DNA of 34,543 nt, taken from assembly GCA_910579435.1 (NCBI GenBank), contig CAJTVF010000024.1, positions 1 to 34,543 on the forward strand. Direction: 5' to 3'. Made by a program: the position numbers and the translations under genes. Position 1 is the stretch's first letter, and the number at the start of each line of letters is the position of its first letter. The stretch is from an uncultured Oscillibacter sp. (GTDB taxonomy: Bacteria > Bacillota > Clostridia > Oscillospirales > Oscillospiraceae). The notes under the pieces are model-generated. The model worked only from the letters and a program-made list of their open reading frames with translations, was not told where the DNA came from and searched no databases. Shown here piece after piece: positions 8,221 to 15,919 of this stretch.

Positions 8221-10131
8221 ATGCTGTATCAAACCACGCAGACCCATGAGGACCTCCGGGCGAAAGTTCGGGAATTTGCGGAGGCTGAGATCAAGCCCAT
8301 CGCCTTCATGCTGGACAAGGAGAACCGCTTCCCCACGGAGGCCGTGAAGAAAATGGGGGAGCTGGGCCTGATGGGCCTGCCCTATGACACGGAATACGAG
8401 GGCGCGGGGGCCGACGCCCTGAGCTATGCCATCGCCGTGGAGGAGCTGGCCCGGGTGGACGGCGGCGCGGGGGTCATCCTCTCCGCCCACACGTCTCTGG
8501 GCACCTATCCGATCTATGCCTTCGGCAATGAGGAGCAGAAGAAGAAATACCTCCCGGACCTCTGTGCGGGACGGAAGCTCGGCGCTTTCGGCCTGACGGA
8601 GCCCAACGCCGGGTCCGACGCCGGCGGCACCGAGACCACTGCCGAGGACATGGGGGACCACTACCTCCTAAACGGCGAGAAAATCTTCATCACCAACGGC
8701 GGCGAAGCCAGCACCTATGTGATTTTCGCCGTCACGACCCCCGGCATCGGCACCCGGGGCATCAGCGCCTTCATCGTGGAAAAGGGCTGGGAGGGCTTTA
8801 CTTTTGAGGAGCACTATGACAAAATGGGCATCCGCTCCTCCGCCACCTGCCAGCTGAACTTCAACAATGTGAAGGTCCCCAAGGAAAACCTCCTGGGCAA
8901 GGAGGGCCAGGGCTTCAAGATTGCCATGGCCACCCTGGACGGCGGGCGCATCGGCATCGCGGCCCAGGCCCTGGGCATCGCCCAGGGGGCCTATGAGGCG
9001 GCGGTGGAGTATTCCAAGGAGCGTATCCAGTTTGGAAAGCCCATCTGCCAGCAGCAGAACATCGCCTTCAAGATCGCCGACATGGCGACCAAGCTCCGCT
9101 GCGCCCGGTTCCTGGTCTACAGCGCCGCCGAGCTGAAGCAGGCCCATGCACCCTACGGCATGGAGTCCGCCATGGCGAAGCAGTACGCCTCCGACATCGC
9201 CCTGGAGGTCACCAACGACGCCCTCCAGATCTTCGGCGGCTGCGGCTACCTCAAGGGCATGGAAGTCGAGCGGTTCTACCGGGACGCCAAGATCACCACC
9301 ATCTACGAGGGCACCAACGAAATCCAGCGGGTGGTCATCGCCTCCCACATCCTGGGCAAGGCGGGCAAGGACACCAGCGCCGCCCCCGCCCAGCAGCGGG
9401 GCCCCGAGACCGGCGCCCGGAAGCGCCAGATTTGGAAGGACGGCTCCGCCCAGGAGAAGGTGGAGGCACTGGTTGCCAGCCTCAAGAAGGACGGCCACGA
9501 CTTCACCGTGGGCATTCCCATCGACACGCCCATTACCCAGGCGGAGCGGGTGGTTTCCGCGGGCCAGGGCATTGGCGAGAAGAAAAATATGAAGCTCATC
9601 GAGGACCTGGCAAAGGCCGCCGGCGCCGCCGTGGGCTCCAGCCGCCCGGTGGCGGAGACGCTGAAATACGTGCCCCTGAACCGCTACGTGGGCATGTCCG
9701 GCCAGAAGTTCAAGGGCAATCTCTATATCGCCTGCGGCATCTCCGGCGCGATTCAGCATTTAAAGGGCATCAAGGACGCCTCCTGCATTGTGGCGATCAA
9801 TAAAAATCCCAACGCGAAAATCTTCAAAAACTGCGACTACGGCATTGTGGGCGACGTAATGGAAATTCTGCCCCTGCTGACCGCCGCCCTGGACACCGGG
9901 GAGAAGCAGCCCGCGCCGCCCATGGTGAAGATGAAGCGGATGGTCCCCAAGAAGGTTACCCCGCCCCGGAAGCTCTATATCTGCAACGGCTGCGGCCACG
10001 AGTACGACGTGCTCATCGGAGACCCGGAAAATGACGTCAAGCCCGGCACGGCCTTCAAGGACCTGCCGGAAGGCTGGACCTGCCCCCACTGCGGCGAGGG
10101 CGTGGACGCGTTCATCGAGATCGAAGTTTAA
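8221..10131 (+). CDS. Acyl-CoA dehydrogenase / EtfA FAD domain / rubredoxin fusion protein
   Basis: A 636-aa three-part redox protein. Residues 1-380 form a complete acyl-CoA dehydrogenase of the butyryl-CoA type: FGLTEPNAGSDAGG flavin region, GRIGIAAQALGIAQGAYEAA, and the catalytic base Glu363 in TTIYEGTNEIQR. Residues about 405-560 match the C-terminal FAD-binding domain of electron-transfer flavoprotein alpha (SAGQGIG, GSSRPVAE, GISGAIQHLKGIKD, IVAINKNPNA). Residues about 585-636 are rubredoxin with Cys588, Cys591, Cys621 and Cys624. No EtfB or EtfA N-terminal domain is present, so flavin-based bifurcation is unlikely. The layout implies electrons passing from substrate to FAD, to Etf FAD, to rubredoxin, then to the flavodiiron protein encoded 33 bp downstream. 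The acyl-CoA chain length is unknown. AAAAGGAGG precedes ATG 8221. Confidence 0.92.
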   Translation: MLYQTTQTHEDLRAKVREFAEAEIKPIAFMLDKENRFPTEAVKKMGELGLMGLPYDTEYEGAGADALSYAIAVEELARVDGGAGVILSAHTSLGTYPIYAFGNEEQKKKYLPDLCAGRKLGAFGLTEPNAGSDAGGTETTAEDMGDHYLLNGEKIFITNGGEASTYVIFAVTTPGIGTRGISAFIVEKGWEGFTFEEHYDKMGIRSSATCQLNFNNVKVPKENLLGKEGQGFKIAMATLDGGRIGIAAQALGIAQGAYEAAVEYSKERIQFGKPICQQQNIAFKIADMATKLRCARFLVYSAAELKQAHAPYGMESAMAKQYASDIALEVTNDALQIFGGCGYLKGMEVERFYRDAKITTIYEGTNEIQRVVIASHILGKAGKDTSAAPAQQRGPETGARKRQIWKDGSAQEKVEALVASLKKDGHDFTVGIPIDTPITQAERVVSAGQGIGEKKNMKLIEDLAKAAGAAVGSSRPVAETLKYVPLNRYVGMSGQKFKGNLYIACGISGAIQHLKGIKDASCIVAINKNPNAKIFKNCDYGIVGDVMEILPLLTAALDTGEKQPAPPMVKMKRMVPKKVTPPRKLYICNGCGHEYDVLIGDPENDVKPGTAFKDLPEGWTCPHCGEGVDAFIEIEV

Positions 10132-10164
10132 CCGCCCCGGACATTAAAATAAGGAGGCTACGCA

Positions 10165-11382
10165 ATGTATAACTATCGCCAAGTCACCGAAGACCTCTAC
10201 TGGGTGGGCGCGGACGAGCACCGGCTGGCCCTCTTTGAGAATATCCATCCCCTGTACCACGGCGTTTCCTACAACGCCTATGTTCTCATGGACGAAAAGA
10301 CCGTCCTTTTCGACACCGCCGACTGGGCGGTGGGCCGTCAGTTCATCGCCAATGTCAAGGCCGTTTTGGCGGGCCGTCCCCTGGACTATCTGGTCATCAA
10401 CCATGTGGAGCCGGACCACGCCGCCTCCATCGAGGAGATCCTCCTCCGCTGGCCCAAGGTGAAAATCATCACCACCCCCAAGGCGGTGACCCTGCTCAAC
10501 CAGTTCGGCTTCGCCCTGGACCCCAATCAAATTGACGAGGTAAAGGAAGGGGACAGCCGTTGCTTCGGCAAGCATACCATCGCCTTTGTGTACGCTCCCA
10601 TGGTCCACTGGCCGGAGGCCATGGTCTCCTTCGACACCACCAACGGCGTGCTCTTCTCCGCCGACGCCTTTGGCTCCTTCCGCTCCCTGGACGGGAAGCT
10701 GTTCGCCGACGAGGTGGACTTCGACCGGGAGTGGATCGACGACGCCCGGCGGTACTACACCAACATTGTCGGCAAGTACGGCCCCCAGGTGACGGCTCTG
10801 CTGAACAAGGCCGCCACGATTGTGGGCCTGGACAACATCAAGATGCTCTGTCCTCTCCACGGCCCCATCTGGCGGAAGGACCTGGGCTATATCATCGACA
10901 AATACACCCACTGGGCCACCTATGAGCCGGAGGAAAAGGGCGTCATGATCGTTTACGCTTCCATGTACGGCAACACCGAGGCCGCAGCCGAGGTCCTGGC
11001 CGCCAAGCTGACGGCCAGGGGCGTAACCAATACGAGGCTCTACGACGTGTCCAGCACCCACGTAAGCTACCTGATTTCGGACCTCTTCAAGTACAGCCAC
11101 CTGGTGCTGGCTTCCGTCACCTATAATCTCGGCATCTTCCCGCCGATGCATAATTTCCTGATGGACATGAAGGCGCTGAACCTCCAGAAGCGCACCGTGG
11201 CCATCATGGGCAGCGGCTCCTGGGCTCCCCGGTCCGGCGCGCTGATGCGGGAGGAAATCGAGCAGCTCAAGCACATGGAGATTTTGGACGACGAAATGAC
11301 CGTCACGTCCTCTCTCCAGCCCCAAAACGAGTCGGAGATTGACGCGCTGGCTGACGCCATCGCTGCCTCCGTACTCAAATAA
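10165..11382 (+). CDS. Flavodiiron protein (FprA-type O2/NO reductase)
   Basis: A 405-aa class A flavodiiron protein: an N-terminal metallo-beta-lactamase-like diiron domain and a C-terminal flavodoxin domain (from about residue 255, FMN loop YASMYGNTEAAA). The iron ligands are all present: His80, Glu82, Asp84 and His85 in HVEPDHAAS, His148, Asp167 and His232. Family members reduce O2 to water or NO to N2O with electrons from reduced rubredoxin in the cytoplasm. The preceding gene supplies a rubredoxin domain, so the two probably work as donor and acceptor. AAGGAGG lies upstream of ATG 10165. It is the last gene before a terminator. Confidence 0.95.
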   Translation: MYNYRQVTEDLYWVGADEHRLALFENIHPLYHGVSYNAYVLMDEKTVLFDTADWAVGRQFIANVKAVLAGRPLDYLVINHVEPDHAASIEEILLRWPKVKIITTPKAVTLLNQFGFALDPNQIDEVKEGDSRCFGKHTIAFVYAPMVHWPEAMVSFDTTNGVLFSADAFGSFRSLDGKLFADEVDFDREWIDDARRYYTNIVGKYGPQVTALLNKAATIVGLDNIKMLCPLHGPIWRKDLGYIIDKYTHWATYEPEEKGVMIVYASMYGNTEAAAEVLAAKLTARGVTNTRLYDVSSTHVSYLISDLFKYSHLVLASVTYNLGIFPPMHNFLMDMKALNLQKRTVAIMGSGSWAPRSGALMREEIEQLKHMEILDDEMTVTSSLQPQNESEIDALADAIAASVLK

Positions 11383-11455
11383 CATGCTTCCCTGTCCAAT
11401 CCCGGCACAGATGTCCGTGAGGATCTTCCAACCCGTGCCGGGGGACTGTGAAGAC

Positions 11456-11500
11456 AAGGGCCAGCCTCTCCACCGGGCTGGCCCTTGGTTTTGTGCTTTT
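11456..11500 (+). terminator. Intrinsic terminator after the flavodiiron gene
   Basis: Perfect 11-bp stem AAGGGCCAGCC / GGCTGGCCCTT with a 9-nt loop, followed by GGTTTTGTGCTTTT. Confidence 0.88.
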
Positions 11501-11532
11501 GTAAGGGGGGAGCTTTTTCCTCATGGGGGAAG

Positions 11533-11657
11533 TTTTTGCTCGCCCTTGCGGGCGGGGGGATTTCAGCCATGAAGATGGCTGGTGCATTGCACCCCCCCGT
11601 TTTCTCTTTTTCTTCCAGAAGAAAAAGAGAAAACAGGCCGTGCTCGGTCCAAAAGAG
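11533..11657. repeat. Left arm of a composite inverted-repeat region
   Basis: Three modules lie in a row. First, a CGCCC/GGGCG mini-hairpin followed by GGGGGATTTCAGCCATGAAG and, further on, GCACCCCCC; the same motif occurs inverted at 12283-12330 and 410-455. Second, a perfect 17-bp palindrome (GTTTTCTCTTTTTCTTC, loop CA) at 11599-11634. Third, 11631-11657, whose reverse complement recurs at 12055-12081 with 3 mismatches in 27. The paired motifs face each other, so 11.53-12.33 kb is bounded by inverted repeats. Confidence 0.8.
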
Positions 11658-12054
11658 GAAAAGAAGTAATTTGTCCTTCTATCGGTAAAACATCCTCCAA
11701 AGGGAAACCGATTTTTTCGGGGAGGATACTTGTGGGGCCTGACCTCCCTGGTCAGGCCATTTCCCTGGGACGAGCTTTTGGTGCTTGTAGAATGGATTTT
11801 CTCCTCTTTCCGCCGCCGCTGATGCGGTGCTGTCCTGTGGGGCCTGACCCCATCCCGCTAAGGTTCCGCCTAAAAGAGAAGGCGGTAGGCGCAACTCCGA
11901 TGGAAGCACTGGGTTAGCGGCAGTGAGGAGGGACGGAAGGGCCTTGCATCGGCCTCCAAAGCCCCTGCCCGCACCACGCCGCGGACCGGAGACTTGCGTA
12001 CTAAAACAGTCGGAACCTCTTCCGCGCCCCCGTAAACCGCGTCCCCTTGTTTTT
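11658..12054. other. Non-coding interior of the inverted-repeat region
   Basis: No gene with a credible start or codon pattern is visible in this 400-bp stretch. It holds a perfect 9-bp hairpin GGCCTGACC / GGTCAGGCC at 11736-11758 without a T-run. The 17 bases TCCCTGGTCAGGCCATT from that hairpin recur at 15047-15063. GGGGCCTGACC also reappears near 11840. Confidence 0.5.
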
Positions 12055-12090
12055 CTCTTTTAGACCGTGCACGGCCCGTTTGTCTCCGGC

Positions 12091-12330
12091 TTAAGAGCCG
12101 CCGCTTCGCGGCGGTTAGCCTCCGGCACGCGCCTGCGGGCGCAGTCTCTTTTTATTCGGGGAATAAAAACCGGGGCCCCCGCAAAATCAAAGATTTTGTG
12201 GGGAGAGGAGGAAGGAACGGAGCAGAGCGGAGTCCTCGCCGTCAGGCGGGGACGGAGTGGGCGGAGTTTCTTCCGGCGACATGGGGGGTGCATTGGACCA
12301 GCCATCATCATGGCTGCAATCCCCCCGCCG
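12091..12330. repeat. Dispersed hairpin-rich repeat, copy 2 (uninterrupted)
   Basis: Same sequence as 51-455 without the MITE-like insertion. Its last 23 bp overlap the 3' end of the DUF4153/DUF4173 gene and supply that gene's final codons (GGLQP) and stop at 12308. Internal inverted repeats are as in copy 1. Confidence 0.88.
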
Positions 12331-13849
12331 CCAGGCAGGCAGAGAGCGACCAGGTGCGCCAACCGGCGCACTCCCATTGAGCATCCAGCTGCCTGCCCCG
12401 CAGCGCCTCCGCCAGGGTCTCGCCCTGCCTCCAGCAGGTCTGCCCGGTATAGTCGGAAACCAGCTTCTCCCCATCCAGACGCTCCAGCTGGGAGATCGTA
12501 TCATACGACAAGCCGTACAAGAGGTACTGGACACTCACCGCCGGGCTCTCCCCGCTCAGATAGCGGTCCACCTGATTCTTTGCCACCAGATAATCCACCG
12601 GCACGCAGTTGATGACCAGCCACCCCGCCAGCGCTAAGGGGAACGCCCACTTGCAGAACCGGAAGTCCGGCCTCCGGACCTTCCACAGCCCCGCCAGCAG
12701 AAACAGGGCCATCATACCCATGCCCCAATAGGTCATGCACCGCTTGAAGCTCAGCCCATAGGCGGAGACATACAGCGTCATTTTCCAGGCGGCGGAGGCC
12801 AGCAGGACCAGGCTCTCCCCTGCAAGCAATGCGCACAGCCACCGCAGGGCCGTCCACTCCCTTCCCTCCCGCCGGGAGAGGCACAGCGACGCCAGGGTCA
12901 GGCTGAGGTTCACCACCGTTACCCCTGCCATCTGGAAAAAGCCGCTCCGGGCCCACTCGGCGTAGCTGACCCCCAAACTCTCCACATACTCCGGACCGCC
13001 GAACAGCCCGGCGGACTGCACCGCCAGGAAGGCCAGATACAGCCCGTCCACCGCCGCCAGCGCCAGCACAAAGCCCAAGGCGTCCACACGAAGGCCCTTC
13101 TTTTCCTCCGGCGGGCACAACAGCTTCGGATGGGCCAGGGCATACAGCAGACTGAACACGAAGGGCGTGAACACCAGCGCCCAGAACAGCCGCTGGAGCC
13201 CGTCGCTGAAATGAAGCATGCGGATATCCCAGTTCAGCGCCTCCACCGACGCGGCGAACAGCGCGTCCGCCGAAATCAGCACCGGCAGCAAAACAGACAC
13301 CAGGGCCACGGCTCCGCAGAGGCCCAGCACCACCGCCATGGTCCGCTTGGGCTTCTCCTCAGTCCGCTTGTCAGGGACCGCCGCCGCGAAACAGGCCCAC
13401 AGGTTTCCAAACAGCCCCTGAAACAGCAGCTTGAGCCGTTCTATCAGCATCCACGGGTCCCACCAGGGACGGCTGGCGAGGCCCGCCATAGCGTGGACGG
13501 GAATCAGCACGATCAGGGCCAGCAGGTTCCAACAGCGGAAGTACCAGTTAGACCCTAAGGCCATCGTTGCCGCCAAAAACAGGTTTGCCAGCAGCAGCGC
13601 CCGGCTGGACCGCCTTTCCAAAACCCTCGGCCCCGTCCAGGCCAGCGTCAGCGCGTACCACGCGAACACCGTGGCTGTCAGCCCGGCGGAGGGGCCGTGC
13701 CACAGAAAACCGTCCACCAGCAGGAGACAAAATCCCAGGGTCATGGCCAGAAACAGCCGGTAACGGCCCATGGATCCCCCGGTCAAATTCCGTTTTTGGG
13801 TACACTTCGTGGACCCTTCCGGCGGAAGGGCTTTGATTTCTTCACTCAT
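12308..13849 (-). CDS. DUF4153/DUF4173-family multi-pass membrane protein
   Basis: A 513-aa protein with roughly ten or more hydrophobic segments across its length and a short soluble N-terminus. Stretches such as LPVLISADALFAASVEAL followed by a transmembrane helix and FVFSLLYALAHP resemble the DUF4153/DUF4173 family, whose function is unknown. ATG 13849 is preceded by AGGAGA. It lies 48 bp downstream of the small HTH regulator gene and is probably the last gene of that operon. The C-terminal residues and stop are encoded by the end of a dispersed repeat, so the natural C-terminus may have been replaced. Confidence 0.8.
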   Translation of the reverse strand: MSEEIKALPPEGSTKCTQKRNLTGGSMGRYRLFLAMTLGFCLLLVDGFLWHGPSAGLTATVFAWYALTLAWTGPRVLERRSSRALLLANLFLAATMALGSNWYFRCWNLLALIVLIPVHAMAGLASRPWWDPWMLIERLKLLFQGLFGNLWACFAAAVPDKRTEEKPKRTMAVVLGLCGAVALVSVLLPVLISADALFAASVEALNWDIRMLHFSDGLQRLFWALVFTPFVFSLLYALAHPKLLCPPEEKKGLRVDALGFVLALAAVDGLYLAFLAVQSAGLFGGPEYVESLGVSYAEWARSGFFQMAGVTVVNLSLTLASLCLSRREGREWTALRWLCALLAGESLVLLASAAWKMTLYVSAYGLSFKRCMTYWGMGMMALFLLAGLWKVRRPDFRFCKWAFPLALAGWLVINCVPVDYLVAKNQVDRYLSGESPAVSVQYLLYGLSYDTISQLERLDGEKLVSDYTGQTCWRQGETLAEALRGRQLDAQWECAGWRTWSLSACLAAGGLQP

Positions 13850-13897
13850 ATAAAATTCTCCTATTCATCTGTCCGTCTCACGCGGACAGTTTTGTTT

Positions 13898-14119
13898 CTA
13901 TTCGGCGCTGCCGGCCTCGTCGGGGACATATTCCAAAATATCCCCCGGCTGGCAGTCCAGCGCGGCGCAGACTGCCTCCAGGGTGGAAAAGCGGACGGCC
14001 TTGGCCTTGTTGTTTTTCAGTACCGACAGGTTTGCCAGCGTAATGTCCACCTTTTCCGAGAGCTGGGAGAGGCTCATTTTCCGCCTCGCCATCATGACGT
14101 CCAGATTCACAACAATCAT
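13898..14119 (-). CDS. Small HTH (Xre/Cro, YozG-like) transcriptional regulator
   Basis: A 73-aa protein consisting almost only of a helix-turn-helix: MARRKMSLSQLSEKVDITLANLSVL with a following recognition and dimer region ending in CQPGDILEYVPDE. This matches the YozG-like regulators commonly encoded beside DUF2975 membrane proteins. GAGGTGGGG precedes ATG 14119, 9 bp after the DUF2975 stop, so the genes are co-transcribed. It probably controls its own operon; a candidate operator lies upstream of 14938. Confidence 0.9.
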   Translation of the reverse strand: MIVVNLDVMMARRKMSLSQLSEKVDITLANLSVLKNNKAKAVRFSTLEAVCAALDCQPGDILEYVPDEAGSAE

Positions 14120-14128
14120 GGCCCCACC

Positions 14129-14719
14129 TCAAATCGTCAGGTCGTTCTCCGCCTTCAGCTCCGCCGCCTGGCGGAAGAGGGCGGACATGACCAGGCACAG
14201 CAAGCCCCCCATGGCGAACATGGGCACGAAGAGGGCGTTATAGGTAGCCAGGGGCTGCGGGGACTGGTAATAGCACACGCTGAACAGCACCCGAACCATC
14301 GCCGCCCCGGCAATGAGGAAGCAAAAAACGGCGGCCCGCCGCAAGCTGACGGCGTTCTCCGGCGCGAAGGGCTCCCCCCGGAGGATGGTTTTCAGCACCT
14401 GCCGGGCCTGCCACAGGATAAGGGCCGTCTGTACCCCGGCAAACACCAGGAACAGCGTCAGCACCAGCTGATAGGCGCTGAACTCCGTCCAGCCAATCAC
14501 CCAAACGATTGCGCTGAACGCAACAGCGGCGGCAACAATGTCATCCTCCCCCGGAAAAAAAATACCATCAAAATAGGCCATAATGCCGTCCAGCAAGCCC
14601 TCGTTGCCGGTAAATACAACCGTAGGCACCAGGTACAGCGCAACGATGTTGCAGACCAGCGCCACCAAAACCAGCACGTTCAGGACCCTGGCAATCTTTT
14701 GCACCGGAATTTTTTCCAT
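14129..14719 (-). CDS. DUF2975 domain membrane protein
   Basis: A 196-aa protein with four predicted membrane segments. It begins MEKIPVQKIARVLNVLVLVALV, the pattern of DUF2975 proteins, and contains the RGEPFAPENAVSLRRAA stretch often conserved in that family. Function is unknown; family members are usually paired with a YozG-type HTH gene, as here. ATG 14719 follows an AGGGGGA site; an in-frame ATG at 14737 lacks one and overlaps the upstream gene. Confidence 0.88.
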   Translation of the reverse strand: MEKIPVQKIARVLNVLVLVALVCNIVALYLVPTVVFTGNEGLLDGIMAYFDGIFFPGEDDIVAAAVAFSAIVWVIGWTEFSAYQLVLTLFLVFAGVQTALILWQARQVLKTILRGEPFAPENAVSLRRAAVFCFLIAGAAMVRVLFSVCYYQSPQPLATYNALFVPMFAMGGLLCLVMSALFRQAAELKAENDLTI

Positions 14720-14733
14720 CGGTCTTCCCCCTC

Positions 14734-14913
14734 TCAAAGCGGCCTTGTGATGAACTCCATCATCACCGCCATCCCCGCCGCCAAAAGCGCAAACGCCCCG
14801 GCGCCGGAGAAAATTTTCAGCTTATTCCCCTGCCGGAAGCCGCTCACCGCCATCACGCCGCCCCAGATGGCCAGCGCCAGCGCGGCTGGAAGCAAAATCA
14901 TCGTCAATCCCAT
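14734..14913 (-). CDS. 59-aa small membrane protein
   Basis: A short gene with an excellent ribosome binding site (AAAGGAGG, 9 nt before ATG 14913). The product has two hydrophobic segments separated by a basic turn: MGLTMILLPAALALAIWGG, then FRQGNKLKIFS, then GAGAFALLAAGMAVMM. It is the first gene after the operon promoter, and its stop lies 14 bp before the DUF2975 start. I recognise no family. It is likely translated given the signals and position, and may act with the DUF2975 protein. Confidence 0.75.
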   Translation of the reverse strand: MGLTMILLPAALALAIWGGVMAVSGFRQGNKLKIFSGAGAFALLAAGMAVMMEFITRPL

Positions 14914-14937
14914 GGCAAACCGCCTCCTTTTTCTGGT

Positions 14938-14993
14938 ATCCTACCATGGCTCAATTTGATTGTCAATATGTTTTTATTGTTTTTCGATAAAAA
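14938..14993 (-). promoter_or_regulatory. Promoter and candidate operator of the DUF2975 operon
   Basis: On the minus strand TTGACA (14961-14966) and TAGGAT (14938-14943) are 17 bp apart, 25 bp upstream of the first gene. Just upstream (about 14971-14993) is an AT-rich imperfect dyad around ATTG...TCGAT...CAAT, a candidate site for the HTH regulator. The promoter is well supported; the operator is a guess. Confidence 0.7.
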
Positions 14994-15150
14994 TCAATTG
15001 ATAGTCGACAAAACAGAAGGAGCAAAGCCCCTTGGCGGGACCTAGCTCCCTGGTCAGGCCATTCCTCCAGGGTCCTCCTTTTGACCGGCAGAACGCCTTG
15101 CAGGGGCAGACCCGCGTGTCCGCCCGTTCCCGGGGGCCTCCGCTCTCTCC

Positions 15151-15257
15151 GATAAAAACAGGAAAGCGGACCGTCCTTCCGGACGGCCCGCTTTCCTGTA
15201 TGGTATAGAGAAAGGAGAGGGAAAATGGTGGGGTCAGCAAGCGTTTTCCGCTTGTTG
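15151..15257 (-). ncRNA. Candidate ~100-nt small RNA with own promoter and terminator
   Basis: A near-consensus promoter on the minus strand (15263-15291) starts a transcript near 15256. It meets an 18-bp stem with one mismatch (15158-15199, loop TTCC or GGAA) followed by a TTTTT run on the minus strand, an excellent intrinsic terminator. The RNA would open with a hairpin CAAGCG/CGCTTG (15238-15254). A C/U-rich single-stranded stretch follows, containing CCCTCTCCTTTCTC, which is complementary to strong Shine-Dalgarno sequences and resembles the 3' tail of 16S rRNA. No ORF with a ribosome binding site lies within it on that strand. A trans-acting regulatory RNA is the simplest reading. It matches no RNA family I can name. 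Confidence 0.6.
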
Positions 15258-15262
15258 GGTTT

Positions 15263-15291
15263 ATCATAACGGCAGGTCTCCAAATTGTCAA
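15263..15291 (-). promoter_or_regulatory. Promoter of the candidate small RNA
   Basis: TTGACA (15286-15291) and TATGAT (15263-15268) with an exact 17-bp spacer on the minus strand. Confidence 0.75.
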
Positions 15292-15384
15292 CGGCTTTTT
15301 TATAACCTTCACACTTTGTTTACAACCGACAAATTTTGTTCCCTTTTATTTACAAATCGTTCAAAAATTCTCCAGATTCTGCTC

Positions 15385-15440
15385 TTGACAGTACCGTTAG
15401 GCTGTGCTAATATTTAGCACGCTAACATTTAGCATGCTAA
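15385..15440 (+). promoter_or_regulatory. marR promoter with overlapping palindromic operators
   Basis: TTGACA (15385-15390), 17-bp spacer, TAATAT (15408-15413). Three inverted repeats overlap and follow the -10: GCTAATATTTAGC (15406-15418), TTAGCACGCTAA (15414-15425) and the perfect TTAGCATGCTAA (15429-15440). The spacing and placement over the start site fit autorepression by the MarR protein encoded next. Confidence 0.85.
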
Positions 15441-15478
15441 CAGCCTTGTCCCTTCGGGGATGCGGAAGGAGCTTGACG

Positions 15479-15919
15479 ATGAATGATTGCCTTCAATCCC
15501 TGGGGCCCACCCTGGGCTGGGCGGCGCAGATGTCCAAGGCCGCCATGGACGCCCGGGTCTCCCGGTACGACGTGACGCCGGTCCAGGCCCACGTCCTTCT
15601 CTACCTCCAGCGGCACGGCGGGCAGGTCCCCCAGAACGAGCTGGCGGCCTACCTGCGGGTAAAGCCCTCTACCGCGGGCGGCGTGCTGGACCGGATGGAG
15701 GAAAAGGGCCTGGTCCGCCGCTCCGTCAACGGCGAAGACGCCCGCCGCCGCCTGATTACCCTGACGGAGAAGGGGGCGGAACAGCAGGCCCTCTTTGAGC
15801 AGAGCTTCCTGGACACGGAGGAGGCCATGGTCCGGGGCTTCTCCCAGGAGGAGCGGGAGGCCCTGCTGTCCCTTCTGAACCGCGTGATTCAAAATCTCAA
15901 GGAGGATTCCGAAGCATGA
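15479..15919 (+). CDS. MarR-family transcriptional regulator
   Basis: A 146-aa winged-helix repressor. The DNA-binding core is visible at about residues 38-100: TPVQAHVLLYL, QNELAAYLRVKPSTAGGVLDRMEEKGLVRR, and the wing DARRRLITLTEKG. ATG 15479 is chosen for the AAGGAG a few bases upstream; the open frame extends further 5' but through the promoter and operators. The stop overlaps the first exporter gene (ATGA at 15916), so regulator and exporter form one operon, probably induced by a compound the exporter removes. Confidence 0.93.
   Translation: MNDCLQSLGPTLGWAAQMSKAAMDARVSRYDVTPVQAHVLLYLQRHGGQVPQNELAAYLRVKPSTAGGVLDRMEEKGLVRRSVNGEDARRRLITLTEKGAEQQALFEQSFLDTEEAMVRGFSQEEREALLSLLNRVIQNLKEDSEA

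Noticed and set aside
15158..15199. Resemblance of the GTCCGGAAGGAC tip to the SRP RNA (4.5S) domain
   Set aside because: The stem is a near-perfect palindrome ending in a T-run and lacks the asymmetric loop of SRP RNA; a terminator explains it.
15210..15268. Plus-strand 14-codon frame (ATG after GAGAAAGGAGAGGG) reading MVGSASVFRLLGLS
   Set aside because: It has a ribosome-binding-like site but no plus-strand promoter; the purine run is better explained as the complement of the small RNA's C/U stretch. Kept as an alternative only.
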